Assembly (NCBI GenBank): GCA_020427005.1
Contig: JAGQOY010000034.1
Span: forward strand, 1-44,695
DNA: 44,695 nucleotides
Source: Planctomycetales bacterium
GTDB lineage: Bacteria > Planctomycetota > Planctomycetia > Pirellulales > Pirellulaceae
Reading direction: 5' to 3'
Part shown: positions 34,760 to 43,788 of the stretch, piece by piece
How positions within the stretch are numbered: position 1 is the stretch's first letter
Layout: each line of letters starts with the position of its first letter
Made by a program: the position numbers and the translations under genes
The notes under the pieces: generated by a model
Seen by the model: only the letters and a program-made list of their open reading frames with translations
The model's database searches: none
Told to the model about the DNA's origin: nothing

Positions 34760-35860
34760 CTAAGTCAACAAACGGTGCGTAGGGACAGGTTTCCCGGGGC
34801 GAAAACACTGCAGCCCCTGTATGGAAACTCGCGCAGAGTATCGCTCGGCTTGGCTTTCCAATCCTTTGCGCACTAGGCTCTCCAGCTGTTCTGGGGAAGT
34901 TGCAACGCGAGCGTTTACGACTAACTCAAAATGAGACCCCTGCCATTGGGCTGGCAAAGAAAGTTGCGGCTGATCTACGTTGCTAACGACATTGGCCACT
35001 GCATACACTCCTTCTGCCAAGCCAATGACTTTTAGGTGAGCAATCTCTACGTTTTCACGAATGAAATCTTGTTGTAGTTGTGATACTAGATCCAGCAAAA
35101 AATCATCCACTGGGACTTCGCCGCTGGACTGGAGAGAGCCTTGGCAATTGAGCCACCCCAATTCGGCTTCGCCCTCTGCATAGACTTCATAATCCACGTC
35201 CATAGAGCGGCGACCCTGAATGTCCCGCTGATTGAGGACAGCTTCTAGTCGTTCAAAACCCATGCCACTCTTGGCGGACAATGGGACTACGGGTGTATCA
35301 GGGAACTGTTCTGATAGCAACTTGGTCAGTCGAGTCACGCGTTCGCCGGACAATTCGTCGATACGATTAAGAATGACGAAATCGGCTTCTTCGATTTGCT
35401 TTCGAAAAATGTAAGCGGCCTTGGGAGAGAACCCTCGTTGGACACCGTCGCCCAGAATCTTTTCACCGTGACTTGGCTTGATAATCACGCCGTAGGGGGC
35501 GATGTCGAAAGGCTGAGAGTAGATCTTCTCTAATGGGCGAATAACAGTAGCTACCAAGTCTGTGCAACTACCGACGGGCTCGGCCAGCACGACATCGGGT
35601 CGCTCATCGTTGGCGAGCGACTCTACGGTATCAGTCAGGGCATCGAAGTTACAACAGAAGCATGAGCCGGCAACCTCGCCAACGTGAAATCCTTGGGATC
35701 GCAGCAACAAGGTATCGACTAGATCACTGGCTTGGTCGTTCGTAACGATGGCCACATTCTGGCCAGCTTGGCGGAATCTCATTGCCAAACCGGAAATGGT
35801 CGTTGTTTTTCCAGCACCCAAAAAGCCACCGATCATTATGAATCGCGGAGACGTAGGCAT
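34760..35860 (-). CDS. CobW/COG0523-type GTPase
   Basis: The 366-residue protein has the Walker A GGFLGAGKTT (residues 11-20), a cysteine motif in VAGSCFCCNFDAL (the CxCC metal-binding motif of the family), the switch/Walker B region DVVLAEPVGSCTD and NRIDEL in place of NKxD. COG0523 proteins deliver metals or maturate metalloenzymes and cofactors. The C-terminal region does not clearly match the standard CobW_C domain. It lies 175 bases downstream of a molybdopterin oxidoreductase on the same strand, so serving that enzyme is possible but unproven. A glutathionyl-hydroquinone or cobalamin role is not supported by neighbours. Confidence 0.88.
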   Translation of the reverse strand: MPTSPRFIMIGGFLGAGKTTTISGLAMRFRQAGQNVAIVTNDQASDLVDTLLLRSQGFHVGEVAGSCFCCNFDALTDTVESLANDERPDVVLAEPVGSCTDLVATVIRPLEKIYSQPFDIAPYGVIIKPSHGEKILGDGVQRGFSPKAAYIFRKQIEEADFVILNRIDELSGERVTRLTKLLSEQFPDTPVVPLSAKSGMGFERLEAVLNQRDIQGRRSMDVDYEVYAEGEAELGWLNCQGSLQSSGEVPVDDFLLDLVSQLQQDFIRENVEIAHLKVIGLAEGVYAVANVVSNVDQPQLSLPAQWQGSHFELVVNARVATSPEQLESLVRKGLESQAERYSARVSIQGLQCFRPGKPVPTHRLLT

Positions 35861-36035
35861 GCGAAATTCCTAAAGTTATTGAGGTGACAACTATGGCGGA
35901 GGCAGTTGCTTCTTTGACTGTTGCAATTATCAACTGGCAAATTCATTTCAATGACAAGCAACCAGCCTGCCCCTTAATGATGTTTGCCGAAAAGGATGTC
36001 TTCTGTAACTAAATGGAGTAACCAAATAAGTGGAC

Positions 36036-38039
36036 TCAAATTGGTTGAACCGATACCGGTGTATTGCCGAATAGCGATCCGCCGCCAAGGTCGGTAAGCG
36101 ACTGGCTAGTCAACTCATTCAGGCTTTTGCCGTCCGGCGCCAACTTGGGCCACCATTGCCCAAGTGCAGTAACGACTCCCAGGCAAGTGTCCGTGGTCAA
36201 GATGGCTTTGCGAATAATGGAGCCCCAAGGGCTGGTTATTCGGATTTGTGCATCTTCAGTGATGCCCGCATGTGCGGCATCGTCGGGATGAACGAGAACT
36301 AGCGGTTCACCGCCAGACGCGCGCAACAGCGGCTCCAGATTACCAAGCGAAGTATTGATAATGAATGGACCCGGAGGGGAAATCAAACGCAGTGGGAATT
36401 CCGTGGTGGTTTGCTGTTGAAACTGGATTTGCTGTGGGGCTGGAGAGAAACGTATCTTACCGTCCTCAAAACGGCTGCCTTCGGCGTAGGGGCGAAAAGG
36501 GGAGGGCAGTCGCAATGGCAAACATCGCCGCTTCTGTAGCTCGTCGAAATCGATGCCTTGGACATACGGATGCGAACTATCGAGTAAATCGCGAGCCAGC
36601 TCTTCTGTCGTCCAACTAAACACGGGGTCAGACAGTTCAAAACGCTTGGCGAGTTGTTTGAAAATCCAACTGTTCGGGCGACATTCGCCTCGCGGAAGCA
36701 CCAAAGGCTCAGCCCATTGTAAATAATGATGACCATAGGCAGTGTAAATGTCTGCATGTTCTACGAATGTTGTGGCTGGTAGTAGAATGTCGGCGTAATC
36801 GGCTGTATCTGTCTGGAAGTGCTCGACCACGACGGTGAAAAGGTCTTCGCGACGCAGTCCTTTTAATACCGAGCTGCTGTCTGGCGCTACTGCTGCTGGG
36901 TTGGAATTAAACACGAACAAACTGGAAATGGGCTGCTCGGTGGCGTTCAGAGCAAGACCGAGTTGGCATTGGTTTACCGTTCGTCGGTTCCCAGAGAGCA
37001 TGTGAAGCCCCGAATAGCGAGATCGGTTAAGGAAAAAAGCGCCACTTGTAGACAAGCTAGCACCGCCACCAGGATGTTGCCATGCGCCAGTCAGGGCGGG
37101 CAGTAAGGCAATGGCTCGCACGGCGTTACCGCCACCTTCATTGCGCGACATGCCATAGCCGATTTTGATGAATGTGTTTCGGTTTTCGGCTATCGATGAC
37201 GCAATGGCCTCGATGCGGTCAGAGTCCAGTCCGCAATACTCAGCTGCGCGTGAAATCGTCCATTGTTCACATTGAAGTCGGTAGTCGTCGAGAGAGTTTG
37301 CATGGGCCGCCAAGTAGCGGTCATCTTGGGCCCCAAGCTGCAAAAGCCTTCCGCCTAGGGCTAACGCCAATGCGGCGTCGGTGCCCACTCGAATTTGCCA
37401 ATGTTCGTCAGCAAAACGGCTGGTTTCATTGCGATATGGATCGATGTGCAGAATAAAGGCGCCATTCTTGCGAGCAGCCTTCAAGTAGGGTGCAAAATGA
37501 CTGTTTGATCGAAGAGCGTTTACGCCCCACAGAATTATCAGCCGCGAGTGCACAACATCCTCTGGAGCCATGGAGAGTTTGTCTGGGCCATAACAGTCTT
37601 CCCAAGCGGTTCCAGCCGTAGACGCACAGATCGTCCAAGCCAACTCCGAAGCTCCCAAGCCTCGAAAGAAGGCCAAGGGATGATCGCGCTCGATAAGACC
37701 CATCGTCCCGGCGTAACTATACGGCAAGACGGATTGTGAGCCAAACAGAGAAATTCGTTGACGAACGTTTTGAAGGACGGTATCCAACGCCTCATCCCAA
37801 CCGATGCGTTCGAATTCCCCGCTGCCCTTAGGCCCAACGCGTCGTTGCGGATAAAGCAGCCGATCAGCGTGCTCTTGTTTGAGTGGGAACTTTGACATTT
37901 TGACACAAGCAAAGCCACCCGTATAAGGTTGACGATCCGAGCCTTGAAGTTTGGTCATGCGACCGTTTTCAAACGTGATGTCTAACGCACAAGAGTCCGG
38001 GCAATCTAACGGACATACCGATGGTAAGGTGAACTGCAT
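36036..38039 (-). CDS. Molybdopterin-dependent oxidoreductase
   Basis: The 667-residue protein belongs to the DMSO-reductase superfamily. The N-terminus carries an iron-sulfur motif, Cys9-x3-Cys13-x3-Cys17 followed by GGFACVKMSKF, the fourth Cys being in FAC. Then come ERIGWDEALD, YSYAGTMGLI, LIILWGVNALRSNSHF, IDPYRNETSRFAD, GYGMSRNEGGGNAVRAI and the C-terminal cofactor domain VHPDDAAHAG. No Tat signal is present, so it is cytoplasmic. Electron partners and substrate are not shown; several such stand-alone enzymes act as oxyanion or thio/formate-type reductases. It follows the K+ channel by 36 bases and precedes the COG0523 GTPase. Confidence 0.92.
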   Translation of the reverse strand: MQFTLPSVCPLDCPDSCALDITFENGRMTKLQGSDRQPYTGGFACVKMSKFPLKQEHADRLLYPQRRVGPKGSGEFERIGWDEALDTVLQNVRQRISLFGSQSVLPYSYAGTMGLIERDHPLAFFRGLGASELAWTICASTAGTAWEDCYGPDKLSMAPEDVVHSRLIILWGVNALRSNSHFAPYLKAARKNGAFILHIDPYRNETSRFADEHWQIRVGTDAALALALGGRLLQLGAQDDRYLAAHANSLDDYRLQCEQWTISRAAEYCGLDSDRIEAIASSIAENRNTFIKIGYGMSRNEGGGNAVRAIALLPALTGAWQHPGGGASLSTSGAFFLNRSRYSGLHMLSGNRRTVNQCQLGLALNATEQPISSLFVFNSNPAAVAPDSSSVLKGLRREDLFTVVVEHFQTDTADYADILLPATTFVEHADIYTAYGHHYLQWAEPLVLPRGECRPNSWIFKQLAKRFELSDPVFSWTTEELARDLLDSSHPYVQGIDFDELQKRRCLPLRLPSPFRPYAEGSRFEDGKIRFSPAPQQIQFQQQTTTEFPLRLISPPGPFIINTSLGNLEPLLRASGGEPLVLVHPDDAAHAGITEDAQIRITSPWGSIIRKAILTTDTCLGVVTALGQWWPKLAPDGKSLNELTSQSLTDLGGGSLFGNTPVSVQPI

Positions 38040-38075
38040 TTATTGAACTTTCGCCAAGATGGCTGATCTGGGATT

Positions 38076-38939
38076 TTATTGATCGACCAAACGGTGGCCA
38101 CACATATCGCAGTACAGCGCATCGTTGGAATGTCCCTCACGCATGCAATTGGGGCAGGTTCTGCTATTGTAGTCGTGCAACACGCGCTTCTGGGCCTGTA
38201 TTTCGGCGGATACGAACCCCGTAGGCACAATAATTAGGCTGTAACCTACCAGGATCAAGATCGTGGAGATGACTTTACCTATTGGCGTGTGAGGAACTAC
38301 ATCCCCGTAACCGACAGTCGTCATGGTTACTACGGCCCAGTACATTGACTGGGGTATGGACGTGAACTGGTTGTTCTTCCCCCACTGTTCCACCTGATAC
38401 ATGAGCGTTCCACTAATGGTTACAGCTACAAGTACGGTAGCCAGAAATACATAGATCTTGTCGCGGGCTTTCCAAACGGCTTCTTTGAGCACGTCGGCCT
38501 CACGGAGCATACGCATCATTTTGAGCACTCGGAAAACTCGTAGTAGGCGAATACTGCGAACAATCATGAGCGATTTGGAATCGACGTCCATGAAGTACGC
38601 CAAATACATGGGTAGGCAGGCCAACAAATCGACAATACCAAAGAAACTTATGGCATAGCGCCATGGTTTGGGAGAACAGATCAAACGGGCGATATATTCG
38701 GCGGTGAAAAGCAGTGTCAGGAAGCTCTCGATGAGTTGCAACCAAATCAACCATTTTGAGGGCAGATCTGGGAGAGTTTCCAAGCTGATAACGACGATGC
38801 TGAGGACGATCGCCGCCAAAAGCCCTATATCAAAAAGCTGGCCCGCGCGCGTATCGGCTTCAAAAATGATGATGTACAGGTTATCACGCCACTTTGCGCG
38901 ATGAGACCCTAAACGTGACCTAGGGGTAGATTCCGACAT
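38076..38939 (-). CDS. Voltage-gated potassium channel with C-terminal zinc ribbon
   Basis: The 287-residue channel has six transmembrane helices. S4 is arginine-rich (RSIRLLRVFRVLKMMRML), and the pore carries the selectivity filter TVGYGD. After S6 (about residue 250) the cytoplasmic tail ends with a Cys4 zinc ribbon, CPNC then CDMCG. I start at ATG 38939; an ATG at 38984 adds 15 residues. It is a Kv-type channel, probably tetrameric, in the inner membrane. The zinc ribbon may be regulatory. The molybdopterin enzyme begins 36 bases downstream. Confidence 0.93.
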   Translation of the reverse strand: MSESTPRSRLGSHRAKWRDNLYIIIFEADTRAGQLFDIGLLAAIVLSIVVISLETLPDLPSKWLIWLQLIESFLTLLFTAEYIARLICSPKPWRYAISFFGIVDLLACLPMYLAYFMDVDSKSLMIVRSIRLLRVFRVLKMMRMLREADVLKEAVWKARDKIYVFLATVLVAVTISGTLMYQVEQWGKNNQFTSIPQSMYWAVVTMTTVGYGDVVPHTPIGKVISTILILVGYSLIIVPTGFVSAEIQAQKRVLHDYNSRTCPNCMREGHSNDALYCDMCGHRLVDQ

Positions 38940-39281
38940 ATTTCGTTCGATAATGATGCAGCTGGGAAAAACCGACAGCTGCAAAAAACCGGCTCTGCCT
39001 ATTAGATTGAAGGACGGGAAATGACGGAAATTCTATCACCACCACCATCAAGGCTCCAACAGCTCGCCTGATGTCTATATGATATTTCGTTAGTTTACAT
39101 ACCGATAGAAAATAATGGTTTCACCTCGCGCAATCGCAACTCCAGGTAATAGACGGGAGAGTGGAGACTGTATTGAAGAGGCTATAAAGATTGCCGAGCG
39201 CTGAGGAATAGAAAATGTGTAAGGTTCGTCCGAAAGCCGGTATTGCGAATGCCGGTGTCCAACCAGCTCTCAGGAGTATTC
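38940..39281. other. Gene-free spacer
   Basis: The region between the divergent channel and NIPSNAP genes shows no coding or RNA gene. A short hairpin-like element (CCGGTATT, then AATGCCGG, near 39238-39256) and a Shine-Dalgarno AGGAG at 39272-39276 for the NIPSNAP gene are visible; promoters for both genes should lie here. Confidence 0.45.
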
Positions 39282-40103
39282 ATGATGTTACGTCTTTGTG
39301 TTGCAGCAATCGTATTGACTGCGTGTTGGGGAGAGGCTAGCGCACAGCAACGTCCACGTCCCTCGGGTCCTCCAGTAGCGGGTGGTGAACAAGCGATGGC
39401 CAACCAGATTCTTGAATTGCGCACCTATACGCTCACTGGTCCAGAAGCGGAAGCCAAGTTGGATGCATTTCTAGAATCCGCTCTGATTCCTGCACTCCAG
39501 CGACAAGGCTTGGGTCCCATAGGTGTTTTCGATCAAGCTAAGGTTGCCGAGGGAGCAGACGTTGAAGTGCTGCTTCTAATACCTGGCCCCAGTGTCGCGG
39601 CGGTTACCAGTGCATCTGCTAATTTGGCAAAGGATAGCAAGTTTCAGGAAGCCGCGAGTGAATACAACGCCACAGATTCAAAATCCCCAATTGTCAAGCG
39701 AATCAGAAGTGAACTTTTGGTGTCGTTCGATTGTTGGCCCCAGGTCAAAGTGCCTCAACAAACAAATGAGGGTAAAGACCGATATTTCGAGTTGCGTTCT
39801 TACGAAAGCCCTACAGAGCATTTAGGAGAACTAAAGGTCGAGATGTTCAATGCCGGTGAAGTGCCAATTTTTCTTGATAGTGGAATCGCGCCAGTGTTTA
39901 TGGGGCAGGCGGTCGTTGGATTTCAAATGCCCAACCTGACATATATGACGGTTTTTGATAACGAAGACGCTCGCAATGCAGCCTGGGATAACTTCCGGAA
40001 TCACGCCGACTGGAAGACGCTAAGTGCGAACCCACGTTACAAAGGAACGGTAAGCAAGAACAATATGTCCTTCTGGGTGCCTAAATCATATTCAAAACTG
40101 TAA
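39282..40103 (+). CDS. Exported NIPSNAP-family protein
   Basis: The 273-residue protein carries an N-terminal export signal containing LTAC, which could be a lipobox (Cys at about residue 11), or a signal-peptidase-I site further on (ASAQQ). Two ferredoxin-like NIPSNAP modules follow: ILELRTYTLTGPEAEAKLDA and YFELRSYESPTEHLGELKVE (with MFNAGEVPIFLDSG and AVVGFQMPNLTYMT). NIPSNAP proteins have no settled enzymatic role. The ATG pair at 39282/39285 follows AGGAG at 39272; an upstream in-frame ATG at 39243 is less likely. The M13 metallopeptidase follows after 113 bases. Confidence 0.88.
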   Translation: MMLRLCVAAIVLTACWGEASAQQRPRPSGPPVAGGEQAMANQILELRTYTLTGPEAEAKLDAFLESALIPALQRQGLGPIGVFDQAKVAEGADVEVLLLIPGPSVAAVTSASANLAKDSKFQEAASEYNATDSKSPIVKRIRSELLVSFDCWPQVKVPQQTNEGKDRYFELRSYESPTEHLGELKVEMFNAGEVPIFLDSGIAPVFMGQAVVGFQMPNLTYMTVFDNEDARNAAWDNFRNHADWKTLSANPRYKGTVSKNNMSFWVPKSYSKL

Positions 40104-40216
40104 GGGCACTTTCGGTGGAAGTGTCACTGGATTACGTATTAAGGTGAATTTCAAGTATCCGTATTGATGCTTGTTTGGTGTAATTTGTTTGGATTGTTAT
40201 TTCATAGGTTATTGAA
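40104..40216 (+). terminator. Possible hairpin in the NIPSNAP/M13 gap
   Basis: GGCACTTT and GAAGTGTC, just after the NIPSNAP stop, can pair over 8 positions (two G-U) around a short loop. No U-tract follows, so it is a weak terminator candidate at best. Confidence 0.2.
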
Positions 40217-42253
40217 ATGCGAAAATCTTTGACGTTAGCAGCTATGCTCGTCAGCTGTTTCTTAGTCGGAATTGCAAAAGCAGCAGAGCCCATCGGTAAT
40301 GATGTGCAGTCGGGAATTGCAGTGGACAACATCAGCCAGTCTTTGGCTCCCGGCTCGGATTTTTACGAGTATGCCAATGAGAAGTGGTTGCAAACCACGC
40401 AAATTCCAGCAGACCAAAGCAACTACGGTTCTTTCTCTGAATTGGATGATGGCGTCAAGGAGGCGATTCGGACTCTCATCGAAGAAGCGGCCAAAAACCA
40501 GGCTCCGGCCGGTACCGATGAGCAGCGTGTGGGTGATTTTTATCGCAGTTACACCGATGTCGAAACGAGAAATCAACTGGGTACTAAACCAGCGCAACCA
40601 TTGTTGGCCGAAGTTGCCACGATTGTGGATTCATCATCGCTAGGCAAAGTAGCTGCGAGCTTGTTTCGTAAGGGCATTGTAGGACCCTTCGTCGGCTACA
40701 TCTCTCCGGATGCTAAGCAGAGTGACCAATACACAGTCTATGTAACTCAGAGTGGCATTACCTTGCCGGATCGTGATTACTATCTCGAAGATAAACCGCA
40801 GTACGTCGAGGCGCGTCATCAGTTAGTAGTCTACATCGCCGATATGTTAACCACTTTCGGCGATGCGGATCCCCAGGCTGCTGCAGAGCGAATCCTGGAA
40901 CTCGAAACGCAATTGGCCAAGATCCAATGGACAAGAGTCGAGAACCGAGATCCACAGGCTACATATAACAAGTACGCCAAAGACGATTTAGTGACTACGC
41001 TTGAAAATTTCGGCATGAGCCAATTTTTGAGTGATGGCGGACTGGGCGGTCAAGCTGAATTCATTGTCAACCAGCCCAGTTACTTTCAGGGTCTAAACCT
41101 CCTACTCAAAAACGTGCCAATTGATACTTGGCGAGAGTATTACAAGTTTCAGGTCATCGATGCCATTGCCAGCGACCTCAGTGAAGACATTGAGCGACGG
41201 CATTTTGCCTTTCACGCTACAGCACTTAGTGGTGTCGAAGAGCAAAAGCCAATGTGGCGACGCGGCGTGGAAGCCTGCAACGGTATTTTGGGTGAAGTAG
41301 TTGGCAAGCTATATGTGGAAAAACATTTTCCACCTGAAGCTAAGCAACGCATGCAGCAACTAGTAGAAAACTTAAAGAAAGCCTTCGCCAAGCGGATCGA
41401 TGGCTTAGAGTGGATGAGCCCGGTGACTAAGAAGCAGGCCCATGAGAAACTCGCAAAGTTTACGACCAAGATTGGTTACCCTGACGAATGGAAAGACTAT
41501 TCAAAGCTTGTAATCAAGGCAGATGATCTGGTCGGCAACTACATCCGGGCTTCAGAGGTTGAGTTCAATCGTGAGCTAGACAAGCTAGGCGGCCCAATCG
41601 ACCGAAACGAGTGGCACATGACGCCACAGACCATAAACGCGTATTACAACCCAGTAATGAACGAGATTGTCTTTCCCGCTGCGATTCTTCAACCTCCGTT
41701 CTTCAACTTAGCAGCCGATGATGCTGTCAACTATGGTGGTATTGGCGGAGTAATTGGTCATGAAATCAGCCACGGTTTCGATGATAAAGGTAGCCAATAC
41801 GACGGTGACGGAAACTTGCGTATGTGGTGGAGTCAGGATGATCGAGCTGAATTTGAAAAGCGAGCCAATCAGCTCGTCCAGCAATATGCGGCATACCATC
41901 CATTCGACGATATGCAAGTCAACGGGGAATTAACGCTGGGAGAGAATATTGGTGACCTAGGTGGAATGGCCGTTGCCTACGAGGCCTATCGAATGTCCCT
42001 GGACGGCAAAGAAGCACCAGTCATTGACGGCCTATCAGGTGATCAGCGGTTTTTCCTGGGTTGGGCGCAGATCTGGCGTCGTTTGTACCGTGAACCTGAA
42101 TTGCGAAAACGATTACTTACGGACCCCCATTCTCCAAGCCGCTACCGTTGTAACGGAATACTTTCCAATATGGATGCCTTCTACCGAGCGTATGAGATTA
42201 AGCCCACCGACGCAATGTATATCGCTCCCGAAAATCGGGTGAGAATTTGGTAG
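40217..42253 (+). CDS. M13-family (neprilysin/PepO-like) metallopeptidase
   Basis: The 678-residue protein is an exported zinc endopeptidase. The signal peptide ends near IAKAAEP, with an inner LVSC that is followed by too many hydrophobic residues to be a good lipobox. The zinc site is His515-Glu516-Ile-Ser-His519 (VIGHEISHGFDD), with the third ligand Glu in GENIGDLGG (about 576), NAYYNPVMNEIVFPAA and the C-terminal SPSRYRCNGILSN and YRAYEIKP typical of the family, which cleaves peptides outside the cytoplasm. Length is normal. Its role in this neighbourhood is unknown. Confidence 0.95.
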   Translation: MRKSLTLAAMLVSCFLVGIAKAAEPIGNDVQSGIAVDNISQSLAPGSDFYEYANEKWLQTTQIPADQSNYGSFSELDDGVKEAIRTLIEEAAKNQAPAGTDEQRVGDFYRSYTDVETRNQLGTKPAQPLLAEVATIVDSSSLGKVAASLFRKGIVGPFVGYISPDAKQSDQYTVYVTQSGITLPDRDYYLEDKPQYVEARHQLVVYIADMLTTFGDADPQAAAERILELETQLAKIQWTRVENRDPQATYNKYAKDDLVTTLENFGMSQFLSDGGLGGQAEFIVNQPSYFQGLNLLLKNVPIDTWREYYKFQVIDAIASDLSEDIERRHFAFHATALSGVEEQKPMWRRGVEACNGILGEVVGKLYVEKHFPPEAKQRMQQLVENLKKAFAKRIDGLEWMSPVTKKQAHEKLAKFTTKIGYPDEWKDYSKLVIKADDLVGNYIRASEVEFNRELDKLGGPIDRNEWHMTPQTINAYYNPVMNEIVFPAAILQPPFFNLAADDAVNYGGIGGVIGHEISHGFDDKGSQYDGDGNLRMWWSQDDRAEFEKRANQLVQQYAAYHPFDDMQVNGELTLGENIGDLGGMAVAYEAYRMSLDGKEAPVIDGLSGDQRFFLGWAQIWRRLYREPELRKRLLTDPHSPSRYRCNGILSNMDAFYRAYEIKPTDAMYIAPENRVRIW

Positions 42254-42370
42254 CCGACAGTCACGCGTGGGCCATACAGGCTCTGCGATTAGACGTTAAA
42301 ATGGGTGGCTTGCGGTGAATTTGTTGAATTTAATGTCAAAAACTTGAATGGCGCCTGCGGCCTGGTTATA

Positions 42371-42397
42371 ACTCGAGTCTGGTTTCTTTACTCGAGT
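42371..42397. promoter_or_regulatory. Paired palindromic ACTCGAGT boxes upstream of the glycine-rich gene
   Basis: The 8-bp palindrome ACTCGAGT occurs at 42371-42378 and again at 42390-42397, 19 bases from start to start (about two helical turns), ending 25 bases before the ATG at 42423. The spacing would place two dimer sites on the same face of the DNA; the pair can also form an RNA hairpin. Confidence 0.45.
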
Positions 42398-42422
42398 ATT
42401 AACTACGTTGGAGATTTTCACC

Positions 42423-42872
42423 ATGAGAAATCTAGTGGCTTCCATGGCATTGATGGCGGCTTTGGTATTTGTGTCCACTCCTGCTAAGGCTGGAGAGCCA
42501 AATCTGCGTGCTTTGGGATTGGGTTCGATGACCCCTATGACCCACGCTGAAGCATTTGCCGTTCGTGGACAGACTCGCCGTGTTTCGACAGTCTCGGTTA
42601 GCGGTAGCACCTACGACGCAAAGGCGGCTGGAATCATCGTCTTTGGGAGCATTGGTGGTAAGGGTGGCGGACATGGTGGCGGAGAAGGCTACAATGGCAA
42701 AGGTGGTGGTCCTAATAGCGGTGGGATTCAATTCATTGGTGGGATAGGGACTCTGTCATCCGCCCAAGCTGGTTACTCCGCGACAGGTACATCGAATGCT
42801 TCGGGATGGGCACTATCGCAAGCTACCTATCTCCATGGATCGTACGCCACGTCACAAGCGTCAGCAAATTAA
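42423..42872 (+). CDS. Secreted glycine-rich protein, candidate C39 substrate
   Basis: The 149-residue protein starts at ATG 42423 (GGAG at 42410-42413). A signal peptide (residues 1-23, ending TPAKA) is followed by a short block, SMTPMTHAEAFAVRGQ (35-50), resembling the double-glycine-type [DE]xxxxV(x)G leader of C39-processed peptides and the V-x-G-Q element seen after signal peptides of some exported proteins. The middle (about 78-102) is extremely Gly-rich (GGKGGGHGGGEGYNGKGGG), and the tail is Ser/Ala/Tyr/Thr-rich with AQAGYSATGTSNAS. No enzyme motif exists. Low complexity, small size and the adjacent C39 peptidase suggest an exported structural, amyloid-like or bacteriocin-like product; function is inferred. 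Confidence 0.75.
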   Translation: MRNLVASMALMAALVFVSTPAKAGEPNLRALGLGSMTPMTHAEAFAVRGQTRRVSTVSVSGSTYDAKAAGIIVFGSIGGKGGGHGGGEGYNGKGGGPNSGGIQFIGGIGTLSSAQAGYSATGTSNASGWALSQATYLHGSYATSQASAN

Positions 42873-42921
42873 TTTTACCGCATGGACGGTGGTGGATGAG
42901 GCTAAAGGGACTCCAATGCGA

Positions 42922-42939
42922 GGACAAGTTGCCTTGTCC
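42922..42939. terminator. Hairpin between convergent genes
   Basis: GGACAAG-TTGC-CTTGTCC is a perfect 7-bp stem with a four-base loop between the glycine-rich gene and the C39 gene, which converge here. A U-run is missing on both sides, so termination strength is uncertain. Confidence 0.35.
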
Positions 42940-43015
42940 ACTGCCTGGTAAACGTGTTTCTTGTAAACGACCCGCTACGTCGCCAACGATAAATAACACT
43001 TCACAAATTGATCTG

Positions 43016-43690
43016 CTAGTGTGAAAGTTGGCGACGCACAACTTGGTCGTTCAAACGACCTTGAAGCAATTCTTTGGGGGTAAGTCCCAATCGCGATACG
43101 GCCGAGGATGTCTTTCCTGGCAAAGTGACAACGAAGATGGCGTTGTCGATCCATATCCGAGCAAACTCGGCGGAGTTCATTCGCAGATTTCCTAGGAATG
43201 GGTCGGCTAGATAGACATAGCCATTGGCACAACCTCGAACCGCAACAAAGTGGCTTAAGTCTCTCTCCACTTGAATTGCCACAATCACCGGGATTTTGCT
43301 TTCGGCAAGTTTTGAGACGTCGTCTAGCTTGCCCACGGCCGCATCGTAGCCCATTCTGTCGGCCACGATTTTCATATCAGCCATGGTGAGCCCATTTTCG
43401 ACGCGATCTTTCAAGGCTTCGGGTTTAAGAGTGCGTTCCAGGGCTTCTAGGATCTCAAGTTCGCCAATATCTTTCCCCCAATAGTATTTCAGTACCGTAG
43501 CCATGGCAGCTGCACCACACGAGTAGTCTCGCTGCTGTAATACCACGTTCTGTAACTTGGTTTCACGCCAACTAAGTACCGAGCGCGAAAAACTGCGGTT
43601 TCCGTCCCTAGTAGGTGCGCGGCCAGTTTGAGCGTACAGCTGTGGGGAAATGCACAACACGAAAAAATAGATTGTTAAGTACTTGTACAT
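43016..43690 (-). CDS. Periplasmic C39-family cysteine peptidase (FapD-like)
   Basis: The 224-residue protein has a signal peptide (about 1-20, ending LYAQ) and one C39 domain without the ABC-transporter parts of bacteriocin exporters. Gln52 or 53 (oxyanion hole), Cys58 in YSCGAAAMATVLKYY, His147 in DLSHFVAV and Asp163 in YLADPFLG form a complete papain-like active site. The arrangement LQNVVLQQRDYSCGAAA with a GLTMADMK block is like FapD, the stand-alone C39 protease of Pseudomonas functional-amyloid export. It lies 98 bases downstream of a beta-barrel gene on the same strand and faces the glycine-rich gene. C-terminal 30 residues have no known match. Confidence 0.88.
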   Translation of the reverse strand: MYKYLTIYFFVLCISPQLYAQTGRAPTRDGNRSFSRSVLSWRETKLQNVVLQQRDYSCGAAAMATVLKYYWGKDIGELEILEALERTLKPEALKDRVENGLTMADMKIVADRMGYDAAVGKLDDVSKLAESKIPVIVAIQVERDLSHFVAVRGCANGYVYLADPFLGNLRMNSAEFARIWIDNAIFVVTLPGKTSSAVSRLGLTPKELLQGRLNDQVVRRQLSH

Positions 43691-43788
43691 GTCTGCCTAC
43701 TATCCGTATGAACAATTGTAAGCGGCATTGGTGAATAGGCGACGCAGTTGGTTGTTAACAGGGCGAAATTGACATGCCGTACATCGGC

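Noticed and set aside
40217..40290. Lipobox LVSC in the M13 peptidase signal peptide
   Set aside because: The Cys is followed by a long hydrophobic run ending in a normal AKA cleavage site, so a type I signal peptide is more likely.
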